In this document: one piece after another, positions 1-7,504 of the stretch
Layout of the letters: each line of letters begins with the position of its first letter
Numbering within the stretch: the first letter of the stretch is position 1
Assembly (NCBI GenBank): GCA_023417985.1
Contig: JAEZDV010000343.1
Span: forward strand, 1 to 7,736
Source: Actinomycetes bacterium
Lineage (GTDB): Bacteria > Actinomycetota > Actinomycetes > Mycobacteriales > Mycobacteriaceae
DNA length: 7,736 nucleotides
Reading direction: 5' to 3'
Made by a program: the position numbers and the translations under genes
Notes under the pieces: model-generated
The model's database searches: none
What the model was told of the DNA's origin: nothing
Seen by the model: only the letters and a program-made list of their open reading frames with translations

Positions 1-10
1 GCCTTCGGCC
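1..10 (-). terminator. Possible truncated terminator hairpin after the Bax inhibitor-like gene
   Basis: The ten bases at the window edge (GCCTTCGGCC) can fold as a short GC stem around a TTC/GAA loop. They lie 10 bases past the stop codon of the minus-strand membrane protein gene. The hairpin may continue outside the window, so stem length and any T-tract cannot be judged. Confidence 0.25.
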
Positions 11-20
11 GTGGTTACTG

Positions 21-872
21 CTAGTCGTTCTGGAAGTAGCTCAGCAGACGCAGGATCTCGACGTACAGCCAGACCAGGGTTACGGTCAGGCCGAGGGCGA
101 CGCCCCACGCGGCCTTCTCCGGCGCCCGGGCGCGGATCAGCTGATCTGCGGAGTCGAAGTCCAGCAGGAAGCTGAAGGCAGCGATGCCGATGCACACGAG
201 GCTGAAGATGATGGCGAGCGGGCCGCCGTCACGCAGGCCGAGGCCGCCATCGATGAAGAAGCCGGCGATGAGGTTGCCGAGCGCGAGGATCAGCACACCG
301 ACGAGCGCACCGACAATCATCCTGGTCAGTCGCGGCGTGACGCGGATTGCACCCGTGCGGTAGACGACGAGCATGCCGAAGAACACGCCGAACGTGCCGA
401 GGACCGCCTGTGCGATCAGGGTCGAACCGCCGGCGCCGCCGAAGGTGATGTCGGTGAACATGAACGACAGCGCGCCGAGGAAGAAGCCCTCCGCGACCGC
501 GTAGGCGAGGACGATCGCCGGGTTGTCCATCTTGCGACCGAAGGTGGCCACCAACACGAGGACCAGACCGATGAGACCGCCGCCGATGACGAACGGGGCA
601 GCCAGGCCGGTGTTCATCGTGACCAGGACGTAGGAGATCAGCGCCGACACGGCGAGCGCGCCGAGCGTGATGCCGGTCTTCGTGACGACATCGTCGATGG
701 TCATCGACCGCTCGGTGGTGGGCCGTGCCCACGGATCCGTCGGCGAGTACTGCGGCTGGCCGAACTGCTGGGTGGCTTGCGTGGCACCTGCCGTCGCAGA
801 GCCGAAACTGGCGTATCCGCCGCCCTCTTGCTTGGGCAGGTTGCGGAACACCGGGTTACTGGTGGTGCGCAC
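21..872 (-). CDS. Bax inhibitor-1/YccA family seven-helix membrane protein
   Basis: This 283-residue protein is predicted to be an integral inner-membrane protein of the Bax inhibitor-1 (TMBIM/YccA) family. Residues 1-60 are a polar Gln/Pro/Gly/Thr-rich, probably cytoplasmic tail. Seven hydrophobic segments follow, at about 67-86, 92-111, 118-140, 151-171, 184-206, 217-237 and 255-278. The conserved C-terminal family features are present: an acidic LLDFDSAD stretch after helix 6 (about 236-243), and a last helix containing WLYVEILRLLS (about 268-278). In the bacterial homologue YetJ of Bacillus, paired acidic residues in this region control a pH-sensitive calcium leak. D238/D240 and E272 are possible counterparts here. 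The GTG start at 872 is supported by an AAGGGAG ribosome binding site 6 bases upstream. An ECF-type promoter motif lies just upstream, suggesting envelope or oxidative stress control. The ion-leak role is family knowledge; nothing in the window proves the substrate. Confidence 0.93.
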   Translation of the reverse strand: MRTTSNPVFRNLPKQEGGGYASFGSATAGATQATQQFGQPQYSPTDPWARPTTERSMTIDDVVTKTGITLGALAVSALISYVLVTMNTGLAAPFVIGGGLIGLVLVLVATFGRKMDNPAIVLAYAVAEGFFLGALSFMFTDITFGGAGGSTLIAQAVLGTFGVFFGMLVVYRTGAIRVTPRLTRMIVGALVGVLILALGNLIAGFFIDGGLGLRDGGPLAIIFSLVCIGIAAFSFLLDFDSADQLIRARAPEKAAWGVALGLTVTLVWLYVEILRLLSYFQND

Positions 873-908
873 CGGGCACTCCCTTCTGGTGGTCGCTTCT
901 GTCCGCTC

Positions 909-935
909 AACGCGTCGGCCGGGGCGAAAGTTCCC
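909..935 (-). promoter_or_regulatory. Candidate ECF sigma factor (SigE/SigH-type) promoter
   Basis: Read on the minus strand, GGGAAC (935-930) and CGTT (912-909) are separated by exactly 17 bases. This matches the GGAAC/GGAAT, about 18 bases, GTT pattern of actinobacterial SigE/SigH/SigR promoters. Transcription would begin near 902, giving a leader of roughly 30 bases to the GTG start at 872 and including its AAGGGAG ribosome binding site. The placement is as expected for a working promoter. Which ECF factor would use it cannot be told from the sequence. Confidence 0.6.
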
Positions 936-951
936 ACGTCCGGATGACCGT

Positions 952-976
952 CGGGGTCTGCTCGGGGCGGACCCCG
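952..976 (-). terminator. GC-rich stem-loop downstream of the methyltransferase gene
   Basis: Seven-base arms CGGGGTC (952-958) and GACCCCG (970-976) pair perfectly around an 11-base loop. The hairpin starts 13 bases past the methyltransferase stop codon and lies upstream of the ECF-type promoter, so it could separate the two minus-strand units. No T-tract follows, which is common in actinobacterial terminators but weakens the call. Confidence 0.4.
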
Positions 977-989
977 GACAAAGTGGACT

Positions 990-2117
990 CTACCGGGTCC
1001 GGAGCGACCGAGTCACCGTGAACTTGGGGTTCCGGCCCTCGACTGTCGTGGCCCCTACCATCCGATTCAGGATCGGGCGGTAGCGGAGATGGGAGTTGTA
1101 GACCGTCCACAGCTCGCCTCCGGGACGGAGGATACGGCCCGCCGACGCGAACATCTTCTCCGCGGCACCCGTGTGGACGGCCGCACCGACATGGAACGGC
1201 GGGTTGCACACCACGAGATCGACGGATGCGTCGGGCAGCGTCCCTGCCACGTCGTCTCGCAGCACGTCGACCTGATCGGCGAGACCGTTCGCGGCGGCGG
1301 TCGCAGCGGCCGAGGCCACCGCAGCGGACGACTGGTCGGTGGCGATCACCCGCAGGCCGGGACGCTCCCGGGCGAGCAATGCAGTGAGAATTCCGGTGCC
1401 GCACCCGAGGTCCACGGCGACCGAGGCGTCCGGTGCGGCCCGCGGCAGGAACCCGATCAGGAAGCGGGTGCCGATGTCGAGCTTGGGGCCCGCGAACGCG
1501 GCGCCGTGCGCGACGACGACGAGATCCAGTTCCGCGAGGGTTTCCCGGACCGGATAGGTGCTCGGGCCCGGTATGGGGTTGCGCGCGATCACCACGCGCG
1601 ATTTCTGTCTCCCCCGCGACGCCCGCACGTCGGCGAAAGATCGCGCAAGGACGTCGTTCATCGCCACGGTGATGTGCTTGTCCCTGCCGCCGGCGAAGAC
1701 GACGACGTCGGGATCGGCATGGGCGGCGATCGCTTCGGCGATCTCCGTGAGCGCGCTGAGCGAGCGCGGCAGCCGGAGGAGCACGACGCGAGCACCGCGG
1801 AGCAGTCGTTCGTCGAGCGTGTGCGTGGTGAACCGGTCCGCGAGGTTCTCGCGGGAGGCGTTGGCGGCGAGGGCGCGCTCGGCCACGATCGAGTCCTGGT
1901 GGACCCGCAGGCCCGAGGCGTCGTACCGAACCGCCGCACCGAGGGTCAGCGCACCGTACTGGTCGTCGATGACGACGACGGTGCCGCGCGGAGCCGCCTC
2001 GAGGGCGGAGTGAGCTTCGTCGAGGATCAGCCTGTCTGCGGCGTCGACAGCGAACAGATTGGGCGCTTCCACGTCCGGGAAGCGCCGCAACCTGTCGAAC
2101 AGCGGGTCTGTCAGCAC
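990..2117 (-). CDS. Class I SAM-dependent methyltransferase, RlmG/RsmC type (rRNA guanine-N2)
   Basis: The 375-residue protein matches the two-domain design of E. coli RlmG (23S rRNA m2G1835) and RsmC (16S rRNA m2G1207). Residues 1 to about 185 form a degenerate methyltransferase-like domain without a SAM motif. Family landmarks there include VIDDQYGAL (49-57) and a LLRLPRSL stretch (113-120). The catalytic half has KLDIGTRFL (212-220), SAM-binding motif I VDLGCGTG (235-242), an acidic D261 after strand 2, and the catalytic NPPF motif (305-308) used by N-methyltransferases acting on guanine or adenine exocyclic amines. It ends with GGELW, a SHLRY segment and a KFTV strand, as in RlmG. The GTG start at 2117 is chosen because family similarity begins there; the frame stays open to 2249, but those upstream residues are low-complexity Arg/Ala/Gly. 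The start overlaps the end of the upstream lipoprotein gene by 7 bases, implying translational coupling. Which rRNA base is modified cannot be decided from the sequence. Confidence 0.88.
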   Translation of the reverse strand: MLTDPLFDRLRRFPDVEAPNLFAVDAADRLILDEAHSALEAAPRGTVVVIDDQYGALTLGAAVRYDASGLRVHQDSIVAERALAANASRENLADRFTTHTLDERLLRGARVVLLRLPRSLSALTEIAEAIAAHADPDVVVFAGGRDKHITVAMNDVLARSFADVRASRGRQKSRVVIARNPIPGPSTYPVRETLAELDLVVVAHGAAFAGPKLDIGTRFLIGFLPRAAPDASVAVDLGCGTGILTALLARERPGLRVIATDQSSAAVASAAATAAANGLADQVDVLRDDVAGTLPDASVDLVVCNPPFHVGAAVHTGAAEKMFASAGRILRPGGELWTVYNSHLRYRPILNRMVGATTVEGRNPKFTVTRSLRTR

Positions 2118-2467
2118 TCGCCCTTGCCGGCGTTCTCGATGGCGCGGAGCGTGTCCGCCTGCTGCCCTGCGTCCAGTTCCTGCCACTTGGGGAGCTGCTG
2201 CTGTGCGTCCGCGACGGCCTGCGCAGCCTGCACGCGGTCCTGGCCCCATCCTTCGAGCTCGTCCAGGTACGGCAGGAGAGCCTCGCAGTTCTCCTCGTAG
2301 CTGTTACCGAGCTCGACCCCTGCGCCGCCCTGTGCGGACGACGATGCACTCGTGGTGGTCGTGGTGGTGGTGGTCTCGTCGGCCGAGGCGGTTTCGTCCG
2401 AGGAGCCGCACGCACCCGCGAACAGAACCAGACCTGCACCGAACAGCGCCGCGACAGTCTTCTTCAT
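2111..2467 (-). CDS. Small Thr-rich lipoprotein of unknown function
   Basis: The 118-residue protein begins with a typical lipoprotein signal peptide: MKK, a hydrophobic core (residues 5-16), and a lipobox-like AGAC with Cys20 as the lipidated residue. The -3 position is Ala instead of the usual Leu/Val, so the site is slightly atypical. A linker of about 30 residues rich in Asp, Glu, Ser and Thr follows, including eight consecutive Thr (32-39); this is a common wall-spanning tether. Residues 51-118 form a compact, probably helical Gln/Ala/Asp/Glu-rich domain with Cys61 and a Cys as the very last residue (118), which could form a disulfide outside the cell. I do not recognise the family. The start is placed at the second ATG (2467), not at 2485, because it gives a normal MKK signal peptide and has a purine-rich GAAGTGGGA upstream. 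It is the first gene of a probable operon with the methyltransferase and is divergent from pknK. Confidence 0.8.
   Translation of the reverse strand: MKKTVAALFGAGLVLFAGACGSSDETASADETTTTTTTTSASSSAQGGAGVELGNSYEENCEALLPYLDELEGWGQDRVQAAQAVADAQQQLPKWQELDAGQQADTLRAIENAGKGEC
2351..2374 (-). repeat. ACC/ACG trinucleotide tract encoding eight threonines
   Basis: Eight consecutive Thr codons (four ACC, ACG, two ACC, ACG) form a near-perfect trinucleotide repeat inside the lipoprotein linker. Length change by slippage would keep the reading frame and only alter the tether length. Confidence 0.85.
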
Positions 2468-2591
2468 GTATGTCCCACTTCTCATAGCAGTGTCGTTGAG
2501 CCGACCCGATGGCGTCGTTGCCAGCGTCCGGTCGGATCACGGTAAACGAGGGCCTGCAAGCGATCCGCGCCGGGACCGCACATTCCGGGAC

Positions 2592-2597
2592 TACCCT
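2592..2597 (+). promoter_or_regulatory. Weak candidate -10 element for pknK
   Basis: TACCCT fits the TANNNT -10 pattern of actinobacterial housekeeping promoters and would give a start near 2604 and a leader of about 26 bases before the pknK ATG. No convincing -35 hexamer sits 16-18 bases upstream. The 162-bp divergent region (2468-2629) must hold the promoters for both pknK and the lipoprotein gene. A TACCGT on the minus strand (2544-2539) is an equally weak candidate for the latter. Confidence 0.25.
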
Positions 2598-2629
2598 GAG
2601 AAAACGGCCGTGCGAGGTGATCGAAAACG

Positions 2630-5600
2630 ATGCACGAGAACGAAACGATCTCCACCCAGCGCGCTCCGGCGCCGAGGGTGGACGAGGCAGCGGTCGTGGA
2701 AACTCTCGCCGACGCGGGGTTCACCGATGCCCGGGAGATCGGCCGGGGCGGATTCGGGATCGTGTACCGCTGCCGCCAGGAATCACTGGACCGGACGGTC
2801 GCGGTGAAGGTTCTGCGCACCATCCTCGACCCCGACGACCTCGAGCGGTTCCTGCGGGAGCAGCGTGCGATGGGCCGGCTCTCCGGTCACCCCAACATCT
2901 GCAACGTCTTACAGGCCGGAACCATCGACGAGAACCGGCCGTACCTGGTGATGCACTATCACCCCCACGATTCGCTGGAGACGCGGATCCGTCGCCACGG
3001 CGCCCTGCCGTGGCCCGAGGCGGTAAGGATGGGCGTCAAGGTCGCCGGAGCACTCGAGACGGCCCATCGTGCCGATGTCCTGCACCGCGACGTCAAGCCG
3101 GGCAACATCCTCGTCACCGAGTACGGCGAACCGCAGCTCACCGATTTCGGCATCGCACATGTCGCCGACGGCTTCCGCACCACGACGGGCATGATCACCG
3201 GATCGCCTGCGTTCACCGCACCGGAGGTGCTGCGCGGCGAGCAGCCCACGCCCGCGTCCGATGTGTACGGACTCGCCGCCACCTTGTTCTGCGCGATCAC
3301 CGGCCACGCCGCCTTCGAACGCAAGGAGGGCGAACGGGTCGTCGCGCAGTTCGTGCGCATCACATCCGAGCCGGTCCCGGACCTGCGCGGCTCCGGGATT
3401 CCCGACGACGTATGTGCCGCCCTCGAAATCGGCATGGCACCGGACCCCGCAGAACGGCCGGCGACGGCGGCAGACTTCGGGGAGATGCTCCGCCGGATCG
3501 AATGGAGTCACGGCTTGAAAGTGGCCGACATGGCGCTTCCCGGCGCGCCACCTCCCGAACTCACCGGTACGCCGGTCGATTCACGGAAGTCGGCTCCCTC
3601 GGCCACGAACGTGACGTCGCCGTCGTCTGCCCCGACCACCCGTTTCCACCCTCCGGCGCCGAGTCGGCCGCTCGTCGACCGCACCCGATTGCTCCGACTG
3701 CTGCGCACAGGACAGCAGCGCCGGCTCACCGCGATCCACGCCCCCACCGGTTTCGGGAAATCGACCCTCGCGGCCCAGTGGCGCGATGTCCTCACCACCG
3801 AGGGCATCCCGGTCGCCTGGCTGACTGTGGACAGCGACGACAACAAGGTCCTGTGGTTTCTGGCTCATCTCATCGAAGCGGTGAAGCAGGTCCGGCCGGC
3901 ACTCGCCCGTGATCTCGAGCAGATTCTTCAGTCGCACGGTGACGACGCGACCCGATACGTCCTGAGCAGCCTCATCGACGAGATCTACCGGACCGACGAA
4001 CCGATGGTGCTCGTGGTGGACGACTGGCAACGGGTCACCTCGCGGGAAACCGTTGGTGCTCTGGACTTCCTGCTCGAACAGGGCCCATCCAACCTCCATG
4101 TGATCGTCACCAGCCGGCGCCGGTCGGGCCTCCCGCTGAGCCGATTGCGGGTGCGCGACGAGCTTCTCGAGATCGATTCGGCAGCACTACGTTTCGATGA
4201 CGAGGAGACGGAGAAGTTCCTTCGCGACGTGGCGGGGTTGCACCTGACTCCTGACGATGTGCGGGAACTGAACAACACCACCGAGGGTTGGGCCGCCGCC
4301 CTCCAGCTGGCATCGTTGTCGTTGCGGGACAGCGACGATCCTTCGGCTCTCATCGAGAATTTGACCGGTCGCCACCATGCGATCGGGGAATACCTGGTGG
4401 ACAACGTTCTCTCCACGCTCGAACCGGAGATGTACGAGTTCCTCACCGCGATCTCCGTCGCGCACTCCGTCTGCGCCGGTCTGGCCACCGCACTGACCGG
4501 CGAGTTCCGGAGCCAGGCGATGCTCGAGGACGCCGAGCAACGCGACCTGTTCCTACGGCACGTGGACGACGAACGCATCTGGTTCCGCTTCCACCACATG
4601 TTCCGGGAGTTCTTGCACCGTCGCCTCGAACGCGACGACCCCGAACGTATCCCGGAACTGCACCGTGCCGCCGCCCGATGGTGCGCGCGACACCATCTGC
4701 TCCGCGAATCCGTCGATCACGCTCTGGAAGCGGGTGACACGGCATTCGCTGTGGATCTCGTGGCGACGGACGGAATGGATCTGATGGAGCACGGACACAT
4801 GGGCACTCTCCTGGCCCTGATCGACAAACTCCCTCCTCGTGCGGTCGCCGACGATCCCCGTCTGCTCTTGAGCCGGGCGTGGGCCTGCGGTGCGTTGCAA
4901 CGGTTCTCCGAGGCACGGTCCGCTCTCGCTGCCATCCCGGCCGTCTGCGCCCGCAGCACCCTGCCCCGCGACGACCTCGACGCGCTCCTCGTCGAAACCC
5001 GAGTCGCCGAAGCGGCGCTGCTGATGAACACCGATCACGTCGAGGGCATCGACGAGTTGGTGGAACCCGTGCTCACGGCACCCGACGAGGTCCGCCCGTG
5101 GGTGGTGGGTGCCGCGACGGTATTCGCCTGCTACGCGGATCTCCTCTCTTTCGAGTTCGACAGTGTGCGACGCCGGCAGAAGTGGGCTCGGCCGTACCAC
5201 GAGCGGACACGCGGGCAGTTCGCGGCGATCTACGGGTTGTGCCTGTGCGGCATCGCAGCGAACGAGCAACTCGAAGTCGCGGCAGCCGAGGAGTACTTCC
5301 GCCGCGCGTTGCGCGCCGCGCGGCAGAGCGGAGGAATCCACACCCATGCGGGCCGGTTGTCGGCGGCGATGCTGGGCGAACTCATGTACGAACAGGGCCG
5401 GACCGCCGAGGCAGAGACCTTGCTGGACGAAAGCAAGCTGCTCGGAATCGAGGGCGGAATAGCGGATTTCATGATGGCCCGGTTCGCGACCGGCGCCCGG
5501 TTGAAGATGCTGAGGGGCGACAGACCGGCTGCTGTCGAACTGCTCGACGAGGGACTGCACGCCGCGTTCACGCATGATCTGCCGCGACTGCGCGCGCGCA

Positions 5601-6109
5601 TCGAGAACGAGCGGATGCGACTGGGGATCGAACCTCGGTCGGCGCCGCGACGGACGATGCCGGATCCGGCGACCCGGCCCCCGGTCGGGCCCGAGGAGGT
5701 CACCGCACAGTTCGAGGACGCCACCGCCATCCGGATCCTCTACCGCACCGGCGAACCCGCCGCGATCGCCGAAGCCGTGGAGTGGGCACGGTGGTGGCAA
5801 CGCCGGACTGCCGGCCGACGGCCCCGGACGCACATGAGTTACACCCGGCTGGTCGTCGCATGCCTGCACGCCGCGGGCCGCCAGGAGGAAGCGGAGCGCA
5901 CTGTCGCGCCGCTGGTCGCGTTGTGCGGGGAACGAGGCATGGTCCGGCACCTCATCGATGGCGGGCCGCGCGTGGTTGCGGTCCTCGAATCGTTGCAGGA
6001 CAGGGTGCAGAACGGAGACACGCCCAAGGGCTGGCCCATAGTGGACGAGGCATTCCTCGCCGAGATGGTGCGACTCGCCGAAGCCGAAGGCGCCGGTACC
6101 CGGTTGTGA
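2630..6109 (+). CDS. pknK: Serine/threonine protein kinase PknK with MalT-like ATPase and helical-repeat regulator region
   Basis: This 1159-residue protein has the architecture of M. tuberculosis PknK (about 1110 residues), a soluble kinase linked to growth and stress adaptation. The kinase domain (about 32-292) has all catalytic elements: glycine loop GRGGFG (38-43), ATP lysine K60, helix-C E77, HRD 152-154 with D154 and N159, DFG 172-174, and APE 197-199. The activation loop holds T184, T185, T186 and T190 as likely autophosphorylation sites. A Pro/Ser/Thr-rich linker (about 302-345) leads to a STAND ATPase: Walker A APTGFGKST (371-379), Walker B VLVVDD (460-465), and a TSR motif (494-496). 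A MalT-like winged-helix arm (about 600-665) and helical TPR-like repeats (about 673-1000) follow, then a C-terminal region to 1159. No transmembrane helix and no LuxR-type HTH is visible, so it should be cytosolic and act by phosphorylation and ligand or partner sensing instead of direct DNA binding. The ATG at 2630 is supported by GAGGTGA 9 bases upstream. The kinase assignment is certain from motifs; PknK orthology rests on remembered architecture and sequence similarity. Confidence 0.95.
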   Translation: MHENETISTQRAPAPRVDEAAVVETLADAGFTDAREIGRGGFGIVYRCRQESLDRTVAVKVLRTILDPDDLERFLREQRAMGRLSGHPNICNVLQAGTIDENRPYLVMHYHPHDSLETRIRRHGALPWPEAVRMGVKVAGALETAHRADVLHRDVKPGNILVTEYGEPQLTDFGIAHVADGFRTTTGMITGSPAFTAPEVLRGEQPTPASDVYGLAATLFCAITGHAAFERKEGERVVAQFVRITSEPVPDLRGSGIPDDVCAALEIGMAPDPAERPATAADFGEMLRRIEWSHGLKVADMALPGAPPPELTGTPVDSRKSAPSATNVTSPSSAPTTRFHPPAPSRPLVDRTRLLRLLRTGQQRRLTAIHAPTGFGKSTLAAQWRDVLTTEGIPVAWLTVDSDDNKVLWFLAHLIEAVKQVRPALARDLEQILQSHGDDATRYVLSSLIDEIYRTDEPMVLVVDDWQRVTSRETVGALDFLLEQGPSNLHVIVTSRRRSGLPLSRLRVRDELLEIDSAALRFDDEETEKFLRDVAGLHLTPDDVRELNNTTEGWAAALQLASLSLRDSDDPSALIENLTGRHHAIGEYLVDNVLSTLEPEMYEFLTAISVAHSVCAGLATALTGEFRSQAMLEDAEQRDLFLRHVDDERIWFRFHHMFREFLHRRLERDDPERIPELHRAAARWCARHHLLRESVDHALEAGDTAFAVDLVATDGMDLMEHGHMGTLLALIDKLPPRAVADDPRLLLSRAWACGALQRFSEARSALAAIPAVCARSTLPRDDLDALLVETRVAEAALLMNTDHVEGIDELVEPVLTAPDEVRPWVVGAATVFACYADLLSFEFDSVRRRQKWARPYHERTRGQFAAIYGLCLCGIAANEQLEVAAAEEYFRRALRAARQSGGIHTHAGRLSAAMLGELMYEQGRTAEAETLLDESKLLGIEGGIADFMMARFATGARLKMLRGDRPAAVELLDEGLHAAFTHDLPRLRARIENERMRLGIEPRSAPRRTMPDPATRPPVGPEEVTAQFEDATAIRILYRTGEPAAIAEAVEWARWWQRRTAGRRPRTHMSYTRLVVACLHAAGRQEEAERTVAPLVALCGERGMVRHLIDGGPRVVAVLESLQDRVQNGDTPKGWPIVDEAFLAEMVRLAEAEGAGTRL

Positions 6110-6176
6110 CTGCCGTCGACGTCGGCGCACGGGACACGGGACACGCCGGTACGGCACTCGAGCGGACTCGATGGGG

Positions 6177-6182
6177 CAGACT
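6177..6182 (+). promoter_or_regulatory. Candidate -10 element for leaderless corA transcript
   Basis: CAGACT (one mismatch to TANNNT) ends 6 bases before the ATG at 6189, the spacing seen in leaderless actinobacterial genes where the transcript begins at the start codon. No well-spaced ribosome binding site precedes this ATG. No good -35 element is seen. Confidence 0.3.
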
Positions 6183-6188
6183 TCCAGC

Positions 6189-7202
<1,014 letters not shown>

Positions 7203-7208
<6 letters not shown>

Positions 7209-7217
7209 ACCCTAGAG
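7203..7217. repeat. Perfect palindrome CTCTAG-ACC-CTAGAG spanning both convergent stop codons
   Basis: Six-base arms separated by 3 bases contain the TAG stop of corA (7206-7208) and the TAG stop of the opposing small membrane protein gene (7214-7212). The stem is short and only half G/C, and no T-tract follows on either strand, so a bidirectional terminator role is possible but weak. Confidence 0.5.
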
Positions 7218-7367
7218 GAAAACCACGATCAGCACGATGACCAACACCACCACCACGAGCGACGCGGCCACCCGCCAGACCCCTCCGGCGCCGGATCGAT
7301 TGCGGGTCAGCTCGGGATCGGCATCCGGGGCGTCACCGATTGCGTCGTCGTTGTTCGGGTCGGACAT
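7212..7367 (-). CDS. Small tail-anchored membrane protein, 51 residues
   Basis: The reading frame runs from ATG (7367-7365) to TAG (7214-7212). The first 22 residues are polar and acidic (MSDPNNDDAIGDAPDADPEL is residues 1-20). A short Arg/Gly segment follows, then one very hydrophobic Val/Leu/Ile helix (about 33-51) reaching the C-terminus. This is the pattern of a tail-anchored single-span protein with an acidic, probably cytoplasmic head. A near-perfect ribosome binding site, GAGGAGG, lies 4 bases upstream of the ATG, which strongly supports translation. No function can be assigned. It is convergent with corA (3 bases between stops) and divergent from the csbD-like gene. Because of its size it would be missed by length-filtered gene finders. 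A small subunit or modulator role is possible but not shown. Confidence 0.75.
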   Translation of the reverse strand: MSDPNNDDAIGDAPDADPELTRNRSGAGGVWRVAASLVVVVLVIVLIVVFL

Positions 7368-7439
7368 CGCTCCTCCTCGTGTGTCTGTCCAGGCAGTCTT
7401 ACACGGTTGGGGAATTTCGGGACGCGTTGTCGACGCGCT

Positions 7440-7464
7440 GTTTCACTTCGTGCGAGCCGGGTAT
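7440..7464 (+). promoter_or_regulatory. Candidate SigF/SigB-type general stress promoter
   Basis: GTTT (7440-7443) and GGGTAT (7459-7464) are separated by exactly 15 bases. This is a full match to the GTTT, N15-17, GGGTA core recognised by mycobacterial SigF and related SigB-type factors. Transcription would start near 7471, giving a leader of about 34 bases that includes the AGGAGG ribosome binding site at 7491-7496 of the CsbD-family gene. Confidence 0.75.
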
Positions 7465-7504
7465 TCGAAGCGGGAACCGTCCGACAAACTAGGAGGACCG
7501 ACCG

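Noticed and set aside
2118..2249. Upstream N-terminal extension of the methyltransferase to an ATG at 2249
   Set aside because: The added 44 residues are Arg/Gly/Ala low complexity, overlap the lipoprotein domain, and are not part of the RlmG/RsmC family; the GTG at 2117 fits.
1089..2300. 403-codon plus-strand frame opposite the methyltransferase
   Set aside because: No domain or good ribosome binding site; Arg/Gly-rich shadow composition.
907..2439. 510-codon minus-strand frame overlapping the methyltransferase
   Set aside because: Its product is Arg/Pro/Ala/Gly-rich low complexity, typical of a shifted frame; the overlapping frame has a complete SAM motif and NPPF.
2468..2485. Upstream ATG at 2485 for the lipoprotein
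   Set aside because: It would put a six-residue MRSGTY extension before a classic MKK signal peptide, and no ribosome binding site precedes it.
2509..3912. 467-codon plus-strand frame overlapping the kinase domain
   Set aside because: An out-of-frame shadow of pknK with Arg/His/Pro-rich composition.
6110..6188. Possible terminator between pknK and corA
   Set aside because: Only a 4-base stem (GCCG/CGGC) and small direct repeats are present; not enough to call a terminator.
7411..7442. GGAAT...GTT as a second ECF-type promoter before the CsbD gene
   Set aside because: The available GTT sites are too close or too far (about 9 or 23 bases) for ECF promoter spacing.
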